This document shows, one piece after another, positions 26,147-35,778 of a stretch of 64,000 nucleotides of DNA; position 1 is the first letter of the stretch; each line of letters opens with the position of its first letter. Made by a program: the position numbers and the translations under genes. Location of the stretch: the NCBI GenBank assembly GCA_030123525.1, contig CP126125.1, positions 3,348,001 through 3,412,000 on the forward strand. The letters are read 5' to 3'. The notes under the pieces are model-generated. The model had not been told where the DNA came from. It made no database searches and saw only the letters and a list, made by a program, of their open reading frames with translations. Source of the stretch: ELB16-189 sp018266435. GTDB lineage: Bacteria; Bacteroidota; Bacteroidia; Cytophagales; Cyclobacteriaceae.

Positions 26147-26554
26147 TTACTTAGCCACACACCAAACTTCCTGCTGCTTTTCTTTCGTATTCAGAATAAT
26201 ACGCAACGGATTAGGAAGAATGACCAGTTTAGTTTCTTTACCGGGCATAGTATCTACTTCCACATAAACTCCCTCGGAAACCGAAACTGAAAATTCATTC
26301 GAATTGGAAATAGAGTACGTTTTAGCCAGGTAGGCAATGGGAAGCAAAATATCCGTATCGGGCGAAAGTTTGTCGTGCACTTCTTGCAATACTTCTTCCA
26401 GATAGTCTCCATACTTGTCCAGCAATGCATCTTCAAGATCGTGAAGTTCTTCTTCCAGATCATCGTACTTGGGGTTGTTATAATCAATTTTCTTCAATTC
26501 ATTCCGCCTTATGGCAATTTCCTGAATGGCCTTATCGAGAGATTTAATATCCAT
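26147..26554 (-). CDS. Conserved acidic protein of unknown function
   Basis: A 135-residue cytoplasmic protein. The N-terminal half is helical and acidic, with a likely coiled coil (residues 1-60: KAIQEIAIRRNELKKIDYN, DDLEEELHDLEDALLDKYGD). The C-terminal half is beta-rich (EFSVSVSEGVYVEVDTMPGK, TKLVILPNPLRIILN). No domain is recognised, but codon use and composition resemble the neighbours and it looks like a genuine gene. It converges on trpS with three bases between stops and is divergent from hppD. Confidence 0.75.
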   Translation of the reverse strand: MDIKSLDKAIQEIAIRRNELKKIDYNNPKYDDLEEELHDLEDALLDKYGDYLEEVLQEVHDKLSPDTDILLPIAYLAKTYSISNSNEFSVSVSEGVYVEVDTMPGKETKLVILPNPLRIILNTKEKQQEVWCVAK

Positions 26555-26644
26555 ACATAAATTTTTTCCAAGATTATGGAAATGGCGTTGATTTTAAAAA
26601 TATAAAAAACGGATTGCTTAAATTTACTGCTCAAATCATCAACT

Positions 26645-27739
26645 ATGGAAACTGATTTTCTTCCCCTCAACGGTACTGACCACGTTGAGTTTTATGTGGG
26701 CAATGCCAAACAAGCATCCCTGTATTATCAATACTGTTTTGGGTTTGAACTGGTGGCTTATGCCGGGCCCGAAACCGGTGTTCGCGACCGCGCTTCATAC
26801 GTGCTGCAACAACACAAAATCAGGTTTGTGCTCACTACCTCACTGGTACCCAATTCTGAAATCAGCCAGCATGTACACAAACATGGCGATGGTGTAAAAG
26901 TGCTAGCCCTTTGGGTAGATGATGCCACCCGCTCATTTCAGGAAACTCTTCTGCGCGGAGCAGTAGCAGTGCATGAACCAAAAAAAATCAGCGATGAACA
27001 TGGCGAAGTGGTACTCTCTTCTATCAAAACCTATGGAGACACCATTCACACATTCGTGGAAAGAAAAAATTACAAAGGAGCATTTCTGCCAGGGTATAAA
27101 GCAATAAAAAATAATTTAAAAGTAACACCCATCGGGCTTAAACATGTAGACCATTGCGTGGGCAATGTAGAACTTGGCCGCATGAACGAGTGGGTAAAAT
27201 TTTATGAAGACGTGATGGGCTTTAAACTGCTGATTACGTTTGATGATAAAGACATTTCAACTGAATACAGTTCGCTAATGAGTAAAGTCGTTTCTAATGG
27301 AAACGGCTACATTAAATTTCCGATCAATGAACCCGCACAAGGAAAAAAGAAATCACAAATTGAAGAATACCTTGATTTTTATCACGGTGCAGGCGTACAA
27401 CACATAGCCATCGCTACCGATGATATTATTCATACCGTGGGCGAGCTACGTGCCCGTGGTGTAGAATTTTTGCGGGTGCCCGATGTGTATTATGAAGACG
27501 TGAAAGAACGTGTAGGCCACATCAGCGAAGACTGGAAAGAATTACAAAAGCTAAACATCCTCATCGATCGCGATGAAGAAGGATACCTACTTCAGATATT
27601 TTCAAAACCCCTGCAAGACCGCCCGACTTTGTTTTTTGAAATCATTGAGCGCAATGGAGCTAAATCATTCGGCAAAGGAAACTTCAAAGCACTCTTTGAG
27701 TCCATTGAACGCGAACAGGCATTGAGAGGGAATCTTTAA
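26645..27739 (+). CDS. hppD: 4-hydroxyphenylpyruvate dioxygenase
   Basis: Non-heme Fe(II) dioxygenase converting 4-hydroxyphenylpyruvate to homogentisate in tyrosine catabolism. The 364-residue protein has two vicinal-oxygen-chelate domains. The iron ligands are the His in LKHVDHCVGN (about 167-170), the His in VQHIAIATDDI (about 252) and the Glu in LFFEIIERNG (about 333). QIFSKPLQDRPTLF and the closing KSFGKGNFKALFESIEREQ are typical of HPPD. It is followed after 13 bases by a phosphohexomutase gene. Homogentisate dioxygenase and fumarylacetoacetase genes are not in the window. Confidence 0.95.
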   Translation: METDFLPLNGTDHVEFYVGNAKQASLYYQYCFGFELVAYAGPETGVRDRASYVLQQHKIRFVLTTSLVPNSEISQHVHKHGDGVKVLALWVDDATRSFQETLLRGAVAVHEPKKISDEHGEVVLSSIKTYGDTIHTFVERKNYKGAFLPGYKAIKNNLKVTPIGLKHVDHCVGNVELGRMNEWVKFYEDVMGFKLLITFDDKDISTEYSSLMSKVVSNGNGYIKFPINEPAQGKKKSQIEEYLDFYHGAGVQHIAIATDDIIHTVGELRARGVEFLRVPDVYYEDVKERVGHISEDWKELQKLNILIDRDEEGYLLQIFSKPLQDRPTLFFEIIERNGAKSFGKGNFKALFESIEREQALRGNL

Positions 27740-27752
27740 CATTATTTATTAC

Positions 27753-29474
27753 ATGTCATTACTCGACCAGGCCACCGCCAAAGCAAAGCATTGGCTCAAC
27801 AGTAACATTGATGAAGCCAGCAAAGATCAAATAAAAAAAATATTGGCATTATCCGATCAGAAATTATTGATCGATAGTTTTTACAAAGATCTTGAGTTTG
27901 GCACAGGTGGTCTGCGGGGAATCATGGGGGTGGGCTCCAATTGCATGAACCAATATACCGTAGGTGCTGCTACCCAAGGACTGGCCAATTACTTGAAGAA
28001 AACTCTTCCTTCAAAAAAAATTAAAGTAGCCGTAGCTTACGACAGCCGTAACAACAGCCGGTTTTTTGCCGAAGTAACAGCCAACGTTTTCTCGGCTAAT
28101 GGAATTACCGTTCATTTATTTCCAGAACTCAGGCCCACTCCGCTCCTTTCTTTTGCCATCCGGTATTTAGCTTGTGATTCAGGCGTAGTCATTACCGCTT
28201 CGCACAACCCCAAAGAATACAACGGCTACAAAGCCTATTGGAATGAGGGCGCACAACTCGTTCCTCCTCACGATAAAAATGTCATTGCCGAAGTCAATGC
28301 CATTACTGATTTCAGTCAAATAAAATTTACTGCCGACCTCTCTAAAATTGTTTCTGTAGGCCAAGAAGTGGAAAATGCTTATTACCAGCAAGTAATCAAC
28401 CGGATTCCTAAAAAAGAAAGTATTGCACGGCAAAAAGATATTTCATTGGTTTATTCCAGCTTGCATGGCGCAGGAATCACCATGGTGCCCGAATGTTTAG
28501 CTCGATTGGGTTTTAAAAACATCACAATTATTGACGAACAAAAAACTCCTGACGGCAATTTTCCTACCGTTCAGTCGCCCAACCCGGAAGAACAATCGGC
28601 CATGGAGATAGCATTAAAAAAGGCCAAGCAGATCCATGCCGAGTTGGTCATGGCTACCGACCCCGATACCGACCGCGTAGGTTTTGGAATTAAAAACGAC
28701 CAGGGTGACTTCTTCTTATTGAACGGAAATCAAGGCTTTAGCCTGATGATGTGGTTCATATTAAAAAACCTGACAGATAAAAAAAATACTTACCTCGCCA
28801 AAACCATTGTCACTACCGAGTTGGTAGACAACATGGCCCATCATTTTGGAGTAGACTGTTATAATACCTTAACCGGCTTTAAATACATTGCCGAGTTAAT
28901 GAGCCAATTAGATGGTAAAAAGAAATTCATAGCCGCAGGCGAAGAAAGTTATGGCTACATGGTAGGTGATTTTGTGCGAGACAAAGATGCCGTGAGTGCA
29001 TGTGCCTTCTTTGCAGCAATGGCTGCCGCAGCCAAAGATGAAGGGAAAACATTATATGACTGGCTGCTGCAAATGTACGCTGACCACGGGTTTTATAAAG
29101 AAGGCCTCATCAACCTGGTGCGAAAGGGCGCAGAAGGCGAACAGCAGATCAAAGCCATGATGGAAAAATTCAGAAATGATCCACCGCAGTTCATAGCAGA
29201 CGAAAAAGTGGTGCGAATATTAGATTACAATACCCGTATTGAAAAAAATCTGCTTACCGGTGCAACTAAACCCATTGCCTTGCCCCAATCAGATGTGCTG
29301 CAATTTTATACCCAAACGGGGTCAAAAATTTCCGTTCGACCGTCAGGTACCGAGCCAAAAATTAAATTTTATATCAGTGTAAAAGTTGAGTTAAGGAAAA
29401 TTTCTGACTTTTCTACGGCCGATAAAATACTGAACGAAAAAATAAACCTGATCGGGAAAGAAATTGCCGGTTAG
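27753..29474 (+). CDS. Phospho-sugar mutase (phosphoglucomutase/phosphomannomutase)
   Basis: Alpha-D-phosphohexomutase of 573 residues, interconverting hexose 1- and 6-phosphates. The four family loops are present: the phosphoserine loop VVITASHNPKEYNGYK (about 146), the Mg-binding loop ATDPDTDRVGF (about 305), the sugar-binding loop GEESYGYMVGDFVRDKDA (about 394) and the phosphate-binding loop RPSGTEPKIKFY (about 530). The early GTGGLRGIMGVG motif fits the PgcA/Pgm2-like group. The preferred sugar (glucose, mannose or deoxyribose) is not shown by sequence alone. It is probably co-transcribed with hppD. Confidence 0.92.
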   Translation: MSLLDQATAKAKHWLNSNIDEASKDQIKKILALSDQKLLIDSFYKDLEFGTGGLRGIMGVGSNCMNQYTVGAATQGLANYLKKTLPSKKIKVAVAYDSRNNSRFFAEVTANVFSANGITVHLFPELRPTPLLSFAIRYLACDSGVVITASHNPKEYNGYKAYWNEGAQLVPPHDKNVIAEVNAITDFSQIKFTADLSKIVSVGQEVENAYYQQVINRIPKKESIARQKDISLVYSSLHGAGITMVPECLARLGFKNITIIDEQKTPDGNFPTVQSPNPEEQSAMEIALKKAKQIHAELVMATDPDTDRVGFGIKNDQGDFFLLNGNQGFSLMMWFILKNLTDKKNTYLAKTIVTTELVDNMAHHFGVDCYNTLTGFKYIAELMSQLDGKKKFIAAGEESYGYMVGDFVRDKDAVSACAFFAAMAAAAKDEGKTLYDWLLQMYADHGFYKEGLINLVRKGAEGEQQIKAMMEKFRNDPPQFIADEKVVRILDYNTRIEKNLLTGATKPIALPQSDVLQFYTQTGSKISVRPSGTEPKIKFYISVKVELRKISDFSTADKILNEKINLIGKEIAG

Positions 29475-29524
29475 CTTACCTGATCAACTGATAGTACCAA
29501 GTTCTCTCCCGGTTTTTTCATATT

Positions 29525-31555
29525 TTATTTTTTTGTTGCGGTTCGTACCAATACTGCCGCCATTGCAAAGAAACAAAGCGATCCGAAAATCATATACCCG
29601 TTCTCTCCCATCATAGCAGAAAGCGAATGCTCAACACTGATTGATTGCAGCGTCTCAAAATAAAATACCGACAACACCGCCACCACTACTCCTGAAATTG
29701 CCCCCCCTGCAATTAACCCGGTGGCAAAAAGATTACCACGGCTCAGGTCATCTTCATCTTTCTTTTCGTTTCTCTTCTCGGCTCGCCAGTCAACCATACC
29801 CTTTAACGCACCTCCAATAAAAATCGGCAGTGTGGTAGCTAATGGCAGGTAAAGCCCTATGGCAAAAGCAAGCGCCTTGATTCCGCAAAGTTCAATCATC
29901 ACAGCAATGAATACCCCCACCATCACATATTGCCAGTCCAGATTAAAAGATAAAATCCCTTTAGTCAGGGTAGCCATCAAGGTAGCTTGAGGCGCAGGAT
30001 ATTTGGTGCTGCCGATAGCATGTGTAAATCCTTGCTGCACCAGATCTTGCGTAGGGGTATCTAAAATTTTTATAATCACACCAATGGCCACAGAGGAAAC
30101 CAATGCACCGATGAATAAGGCTATCTGCTGATATTTTGGTGTGGCTCCAATTAAAAACCCCGTTTTTAAATCCTGTGAAGTTCCACCTGCATTAGCTGCG
30201 GCAATACAAATGATCCCTCCTACCACCAATGCCATGGGCTCATATACACGACCACTCCATCCCACGGAAGTAAAAATCAAACAAGTACCCATCAATGTGG
30301 CAATGGTCATGCCACTGATAGGACTATTGCTTGTACCTACCAATCCTACAATGCGACTGGCTACGGTTACGAAAAAAAATCCGAAAATGATTACTAAAAC
30401 ACCAAGCAATAATTTTTGGATTATGCTATCGCCTGGAATTTTAGGAAGAATAGAAATAATCAGCACCAACAACAAACTGCCGATAATCACTACTTTAAAC
30501 GACAAATCTCTTTCGGTACGCGATACCCCCACATCACTTTTATCTTTCAGCGATCCCATACTCTCGCGAAATGAATTCACAATGGTGGGAATAGTTTTGA
30601 GTAACGTAATGAATCCACCTGCCGCCACGGCTCCGGCACCGATCTGGCGGATGTAAGCGAAGTACAGGGCAGTAGCCGGATTAGCAAATGTTTTGGCTAC
30701 CGGATCCCAATTTCCCCGGCCACCTGCTGTTGAAATATCTTTAAGGTAGCCCAGCGTTACTAATTGATGCGCAATATTTTCAAAAGGAACGAGTGTAGCC
30801 AGCAGCGGAATAATCGCCCACCAGGCCAATACCGATCCTGCCACCAGCACACCAGAAATTTTAGGACCAATAATATATCCTACGCCCAAATATTCGGGCG
30901 TAATCTCTCCATTGATCGTAGCTGAAGGCCAGAATTTATTGACTTGCTTTGTAACAAACGAAGGAGTTTCAGCAATGACATGAAAAACCTTTTGCAAGAT
31001 AGCGTAAGCAAACGCTACACCCATCCCCACAAAGGCTGTTTGTGCAAATACACCACCCTTCTCCCCGGCTTGCAATACAGAAGCACAGGCTGTTCCTTCG
31101 GGGTACGGAAGAACTCCGTGCTCTTTTACAATCAATGACCTGCGCAGTGGTATCATCATCATTGTACCAAGCATGCCACCCAGAGCGGCCAGTGAAAAAA
31201 TAGTGAAGTAATTAAAATACTCTGCGCTGTTGATATTTCCACTTTCATCGGCCGATAAAAATAAAAAACCAGGAAGTGTGAATGCCACGCCAGCAGCGAT
31301 GGATTCACCGGCTGAGCCTGTAGTTTGAATAATGTTATTTTCAAGAATCGTGGTCTTAAATAGTTTCCTTCCCAGTGTAATGGCAATCACCGCGATAGGA
31401 ATAGAAGCCGTTACCGTAAGTCCTGCTTTGATAGCCAGATAAGTAGTGGAGCAGCCAAATACAATTCCAAAAAAACATCCGAGTAAAATGGATTTAATGG
31501 TGAGTTCAGCTACGTTTTGTTCAGCCGGTACGTAGGGTTTAAAAGAATTTGACAT
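29525..31555 (-). CDS. OPT-family oligopeptide transporter
   Basis: A 676-residue integral membrane protein with about 15 hydrophobic segments. Family features include LTIKSILLGCFFGIVFGCSTTYLAIKAGLTVTASIP near the N-terminus (key part STTYLAIKAGLTV), NIIQTTGSAGESIAAGVAFT, LPYPEGTACASVLQAGE and GGTSQDLKTGFLIGATP. This is the prokaryotic OPT/YSL group, which takes up oligopeptides or metal chelates. It lies ten bases after the POT-like MFS gene on the same transcript, which supports a peptide role. Confidence 0.93.
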   Translation of the reverse strand: MSNSFKPYVPAEQNVAELTIKSILLGCFFGIVFGCSTTYLAIKAGLTVTASIPIAVIAITLGRKLFKTTILENNIIQTTGSAGESIAAGVAFTLPGFLFLSADESGNINSAEYFNYFTIFSLAALGGMLGTMMMIPLRRSLIVKEHGVLPYPEGTACASVLQAGEKGGVFAQTAFVGMGVAFAYAILQKVFHVIAETPSFVTKQVNKFWPSATINGEITPEYLGVGYIIGPKISGVLVAGSVLAWWAIIPLLATLVPFENIAHQLVTLGYLKDISTAGGRGNWDPVAKTFANPATALYFAYIRQIGAGAVAAGGFITLLKTIPTIVNSFRESMGSLKDKSDVGVSRTERDLSFKVVIIGSLLLVLIISILPKIPGDSIIQKLLLGVLVIIFGFFFVTVASRIVGLVGTSNSPISGMTIATLMGTCLIFTSVGWSGRVYEPMALVVGGIICIAAANAGGTSQDLKTGFLIGATPKYQQIALFIGALVSSVAIGVIIKILDTPTQDLVQQGFTHAIGSTKYPAPQATLMATLTKGILSFNLDWQYVMVGVFIAVMIELCGIKALAFAIGLYLPLATTLPIFIGGALKGMVDWRAEKRNEKKDEDDLSRGNLFATGLIAGGAISGVVVAVLSVFYFETLQSISVEHSLSAMMGENGYMIFGSLCFFAMAAVLVRTATKK

Positions 31556-31565
31556 AACGTTTTTT

Positions 31566-32816
31566 TTATTTCTTTACAGAACGTGAATACACTATATGAT
31601 GAAAGATAATCAGCAATGTGCCGACTACTCCCAATCCCGACAATACAAACCAGGTCATTGACGGGTTGCTGTTCATAAAATGAATCCGCAACCAGTCGGC
31701 AAGATACCCGGCAAACAAAGACCCAACTGCCACCGGCAAAAATGCAAAGCCCATGAACGTGCCCACTTGGTGTTTTGGAGCCAGGGTACTCACATAATCA
31801 TAAAAACGCGGAGTTTGCGTAGCATCGGCCAGACCAAACATAATCGCTCCAATGATCACGAAGGTAGCAGTACCCGTCAGCCCTACTACAAACCAGGCAA
31901 TGGTGGCCAGCACAAATCCAAAAACCATGGGATAGATGGGCTTCCAATTTTTCAGCAGCGCCCCCATCGGCACTGTCATAACAATCACGGCCATGGCATC
32001 GAGCGATTCAAGTATCTCAAAATTTTCGTACTTCAAAACTTCAGTTGCATAAAATGGAAGCAGATAAAATATTTGCCAAAACATCAGCCAAAAAATAGAA
32101 AAGACCAATAAGAAGCTGATGAACTTAAAGTTTTTAAATACCAGAACCATATCTTGAAATACTTTTCCAAACGTGCGCTTTTCGTCATCTGTGTTTTCTA
32201 TTTCTTTGTAGAATAACAACGTGCCGATGAACAGGCAAGCAGAAGTAATGGCAGACATGATCAAGACATATTCAATACCTAAATTTTTTCTGATACTCAG
32301 CGCAACAATCGGCCCCAAGGCTCCGCCTAAATTAACCAGGGTATAATAAATTGAAAAGCCAAGTGGCTTGGCTTCGGGGGTAGATGTTTTGGCCACTGTG
32401 CCAACAATGCAAGGTTTAATAAGTGACCCGCCTGCAGCGGTAAGGACAATAACAATGATTACATAATTGCGCACACCGATAATTTGGGTAATGGATGCGC
32501 CCCACTCAAGCCCGGCTACACCAATACTAAAATAGCCGATGGCAAAAATGGCAAAACAGGTCATGAGTGTTTTTCTAAAACCATACCGGTCAACAAATAC
32601 CCCGGCAACAATAGGCAGTGAATAAACCAGTGTAGAAAACCAACCGGTAATGGTGGCCGCTTCATCATGCAGCCCTACTTTATTTGCCAGATAATAAGCA
32701 AGCACAGCTTTCGATCCATAGAAAGCGAGACGTTCGAAAAGTTCAAGGGTATTGGCGATCCAAAAGGTAGAAGTAAATCCATTTCGGATTTCTGCAAAGC
32801 GCTGGCTTAGGGTCAT
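31566..32816 (-). CDS. MFS transporter, POT (peptide)-like
   Basis: A 416-residue transporter with about 12 TM helices. The first helix contains LELFERLAFYGSKAVLAYYL, corresponding to the ExxERFxYYG motif of proton-coupled oligopeptide (POT/PTR2) transporters. GGSLIKPCIVGTVAK and SIYYTLVNLGGALGP correspond to the second POT signature. It is shorter than typical POT proteins and lacks some helices between the domains, so a different substrate is possible. It is the first gene of a two-gene unit with the OPT transporter. Confidence 0.85.
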   Translation of the reverse strand: MTLSQRFAEIRNGFTSTFWIANTLELFERLAFYGSKAVLAYYLANKVGLHDEAATITGWFSTLVYSLPIVAGVFVDRYGFRKTLMTCFAIFAIGYFSIGVAGLEWGASITQIIGVRNYVIIVIVLTAAGGSLIKPCIVGTVAKTSTPEAKPLGFSIYYTLVNLGGALGPIVALSIRKNLGIEYVLIMSAITSACLFIGTLLFYKEIENTDDEKRTFGKVFQDMVLVFKNFKFISFLLVFSIFWLMFWQIFYLLPFYATEVLKYENFEILESLDAMAVIVMTVPMGALLKNWKPIYPMVFGFVLATIAWFVVGLTGTATFVIIGAIMFGLADATQTPRFYDYVSTLAPKHQVGTFMGFAFLPVAVGSLFAGYLADWLRIHFMNSNPSMTWFVLSGLGVVGTLLIIFHHIVYSRSVKK

Positions 32817-32923
32817 CTATTCAATTCCGGTTTCTGATTGACAATGTACGATTTTTTCTACACCACAAAACCGTAAGAGCATATTGCTGTTACCGGCATT
32901 ACACTCAACTCAACAGTTGTCAA

Positions 32924-34774
32924 TCACTCTTGCTCCACACTCCACTTTTCTGGCGAGCGCCACAAGCTGGAGAGCAGCAATTCGCGCAAAAACAAAAATT
33001 CTTTGGGTAGTTTATCGTACATGCGGCCAAATAACTCGGCATGCGATAACAGTTCGGCCTTCCATTCTTCCCGGTCAATCAACATCAACTGATCAAATTG
33101 TTGTTTGCTGAAATCCAAGCCGGCCCAGTCGATATCTTCGTAATGGGGCATCCACCCGATCGGGCTTTCTACGGCATTGGATTTACCGCGCACCTTTTGC
33201 ACTACCCATTTTAGTACACGCATGTTGTCGCCAAACCCGGGCCAAGCAAAATTTCCTTGCTGATCTTTGCGAAACCAGTTCACTCCAAATATGCGCGGAG
33301 GATTGGGTATATCGCGACCAAACTGCAACCAATGATTAAAATAGTCGCCCATGTGGTAACCACAAAACGGCAACATGGCAAACGGATCGCGTCTTACTTT
33401 TCCAAGTTCACCAAATGCGGCAGCCGTAGTTTCAGAGCCCATGGTTGCGGCTAAGTAAACGCCATAGTTCCAGTTATGCGCCTGATAAATCAACGGGATA
33501 GTTGTGCTTCTTCGTCCGCCAAAAATAAATGCGCTGATCGGCACACCATGAGGGTTCTCCCAATCGCTGTCAATGCTGGGGCACTGCGATGCCGGTGCTG
33601 TAAATCGTGCATTGGGATGTGCCGCGGGCTTGCCAGATGCCGGATCGTATTTTTGCCCGCGCCAGTCGGTCAGGTTTTTAGGTGCTTCCTTGGTCATTCC
33701 CTCCCACCAAACATCTCCATCATCAGTAACAGCCACATTGGTGAAGATTGTATTCTTTTCAATGGTTTTCATGGCGTTAGGATTGCTCTTCATGTTGGTG
33801 CCTGGCGCCACGCCAAAGTATCCGGCTTCGGGGTTGATGGCATACAGTTTACCATCTTTTCCAGGTTTGATCCAGGCGATGTCATCGCCTACGGTAGTCA
33901 CTTTCCACCCCTTAATTTCTTTGGGCGGAATCAACATGGCAAAATTTGTCTTGCCGCAAGCACTTGGAAATGCCGCTGCCACATACGTCTTTTCTTTCTC
34001 CGGATCTTCCACTCCCAGAATCAGCATGTGTTCGGCCAGCCATCCTTCTTCGTTGGCCATAACCGAAGCAATGCGCAAGGCAAAACATTTTTTTCCGAGC
34101 AGGGCATTTCCCCCGTAACCTGATCCATAGGAAACAATCGAGCGCTCTTCAGGAAAATGAACAATATACTTAGTAGTGGGGTTGCATGGCCACTTCACAT
34201 CTTTTTGCCCGGGTAAAAGTGGGGCACCCAGTGTGTGCATGGCTTTTACAAACTCGCCTTCGGCACCAAGTTGGTCGATCACCTTTTTTCCCACGCGGGT
34301 CATTAGGTGCATGTTTACCACAACGTATTCTGAGTCGGTAATCTCCACTCCTATTTGCGATATATCAGAGCCGATGGGGCCCATACAAAACGGAATCACA
34401 TACATAGTACGGCCTTTCATACAGCCGTCAGTGAGCTTATTCAGCGTTTGTTTCATTTCACGTGCATCAACCCAGTTATTGGTAGGGCCGGCATCGTCTT
34501 TGGTACGACTGCAAATAAATGTACGGTCTTCCACACGGGCTACATCACTGGGGTCAGAGAAGCAGGCAAAGCTGTTAGGCCTTTTCTCAGGATTAAGTTT
34601 GATGAACGTACCCTTTTGCACCAATTCATTGCACAGTTGATCGTATTCTTTTTGAGAACCATCACACCAATACACTCGCTCAGGTTGGCAATGTGACTCA
34701 AGTTGCTGAACCCATTTTCTCAGTTCTGCATGAGTTACTTTATATGTAGAGGTGTGGTTATCAATGGCGACCAT
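32924..34774 (-). CDS. pckG: Phosphoenolpyruvate carboxykinase (GTP)
   Basis: GTP-dependent PEPCK of 616 residues, converting oxaloacetate to PEP at the entry to gluconeogenesis. The P-loop kinase-1 motif is AAFPSACGKTNFAML (about 267-281), with the hyper-reactive Cys typical of GTP enzymes. Other landmarks are VSYGSGYGGNALLGKKC, VGDDIAWIK and FIFGGRRSTTIPLIYQAHNW. NWFRKDQQGNFAWPGFGDN near the C-terminus contacts the guanine nucleotide. Most gut Bacteroidetes use the ATP type; the GTP type occurs in Cytophagia-like lineages. The gene is monocistronic with a -7 box upstream. Confidence 0.96.
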   Translation of the reverse strand: MVAIDNHTSTYKVTHAELRKWVQQLESHCQPERVYWCDGSQKEYDQLCNELVQKGTFIKLNPEKRPNSFACFSDPSDVARVEDRTFICSRTKDDAGPTNNWVDAREMKQTLNKLTDGCMKGRTMYVIPFCMGPIGSDISQIGVEITDSEYVVVNMHLMTRVGKKVIDQLGAEGEFVKAMHTLGAPLLPGQKDVKWPCNPTTKYIVHFPEERSIVSYGSGYGGNALLGKKCFALRIASVMANEEGWLAEHMLILGVEDPEKEKTYVAAAFPSACGKTNFAMLIPPKEIKGWKVTTVGDDIAWIKPGKDGKLYAINPEAGYFGVAPGTNMKSNPNAMKTIEKNTIFTNVAVTDDGDVWWEGMTKEAPKNLTDWRGQKYDPASGKPAAHPNARFTAPASQCPSIDSDWENPHGVPISAFIFGGRRSTTIPLIYQAHNWNYGVYLAATMGSETTAAAFGELGKVRRDPFAMLPFCGYHMGDYFNHWLQFGRDIPNPPRIFGVNWFRKDQQGNFAWPGFGDNMRVLKWVVQKVRGKSNAVESPIGWMPHYEDIDWAGLDFSKQQFDQLMLIDREEWKAELLSHAELFGRMYDKLPKEFLFLRELLLSSLWRSPEKWSVEQE

Positions 34775-34793
34775 AAAATTTGATTTGAAGCGT

Positions 34794-34801
34794 CAAAGAT
34801 A
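34794..34801 (-). promoter_or_regulatory. -7 element of the pckG promoter
   Basis: TATCTTTG on the minus strand matches TAnnTTTG and ends 19 bases before the pckG ATG. TTG triplets upstream are not at the usual spacing, so the -33 box is unsure. Confidence 0.55.
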
Positions 34802-34844
34802 ATAAAAAGAGGCAAATAAGACTGTTCAATCGGTTGCAAAAATA

Positions 34845-35720
34845 TTATCCCAACATTTTCTTGATGTTGGCTGAGCAATTTTTAATACTCTCGGCAGAAG
34901 ATGACGGGTAGGTTTCTTGTTCAATATAAAAGTGTTTCAAACCTGATTCGCTCGCCTTGGCAAAGATGGATTTGAAATCGATGATGCCCGTGCCTACATC
35001 GGCATTGAGTTTACGATCATCCTGGCGCATATCTTTGACGTGCCATTGTTCAAACCGGCCGGGATGATCGGCAATCATTTTCAGCGGGTCGTGGTTGGCA
35101 TATACCACCCAGTAAATATCCATCTCCATGCTCACCAGTTTGGGGTCAAGTTCTTTCAGCATGATGTGGTAAGGAATTTCATTTCCGATTGGTTCAAATT
35201 CAAACGCATGGTTGTGGTAGCCCATTCGCAGGCCGTGTGCTTTGCAAACTTCTGCTTGCTTGTTGATCAGTTCGCAGGTTCGTCTATAATCATCCAAGGT
35301 TTTGCGTTCATCCTCTTCAAGGTAAGCAATCACCATGTATTCTTGCCCCAGGGTCTTGGCATCAGTACAGGCTTTTTCCCAACCATTTTTCAGTGAACCT
35401 TGAATGTTGCCTCCCATTTTGCCCTGGCCTGTGGAGTAATGTCCACTGGTTGCCTTCATGCCAAAATCACTTACCAGTTTTGAAAACTCTGAAATGGTTT
35501 TGCCAAAGAGTTTTCCGTTGTTGTATCCAAATGTTTCCAACTCCTGATAGCCATACTCAGCAATTTTTTTCAAAGTGCCTTCAGGGTCTTTAAAAATGAT
35601 GTCGCGTAAAGAGTACAATTGCAACCCAATTTTTTTGCGTGGTACGGTTAGCCCGAAGGAAGGCAATGTCAATGCGGCCGCTGCCATTGCACCGGACTGT
35701 ATAAATTTTCTGCGTTTCAT
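34845..35720 (-). CDS. Sugar phosphate isomerase/epimerase-like TIM barrel, Tat-exported
   Basis: A 291-residue xylose-isomerase-like TIM barrel. The N-terminus MKRRKFIQSGAMAAAALTLP has a twin-arginine motif (RRKFI) and a short hydrophobic region, so export folded by the Tat system is likely. Barrel landmarks are IGLQLYSLRDIIFKDPEGTL, YGYQELETFGY, LRMGYHNHAFEF, VSMEMDIYWVVYANHDP, FEQWHVKDM and HFYIEQETYP; the acidic and His residues fit a divalent metal site. Secreted members of this family are common in Bacteroidetes; the substrate is unknown. It is 70 bases downstream of the pckG start and is a separate gene. Confidence 0.88.
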   Translation of the reverse strand: MKRRKFIQSGAMAAAALTLPSFGLTVPRKKIGLQLYSLRDIIFKDPEGTLKKIAEYGYQELETFGYNNGKLFGKTISEFSKLVSDFGMKATSGHYSTGQGKMGGNIQGSLKNGWEKACTDAKTLGQEYMVIAYLEEDERKTLDDYRRTCELINKQAEVCKAHGLRMGYHNHAFEFEPIGNEIPYHIMLKELDPKLVSMEMDIYWVVYANHDPLKMIADHPGRFEQWHVKDMRQDDRKLNADVGTGIIDFKSIFAKASESGLKHFYIEQETYPSSSAESIKNCSANIKKMLG

Positions 35721-35778
35721 AAGTAACTGGTTTTTCTTTGCTTAAAGTAGGTGATTTTTATACGAAATAAAATACAAA

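Noticed and set aside
30141..30656. 171-codon plus-strand frame inside the OPT transporter
   Set aside because: Antisense shadow of a strongly supported membrane protein; low-complexity composition and no start context.
33476..34123. 215-codon plus-strand frame inside pckG
   Set aside because: It is antisense to the conserved GTP-PEPCK coding region, has no promoter, and its Cys/His/Arg-rich sequence is what the reverse strand of coding DNA gives.
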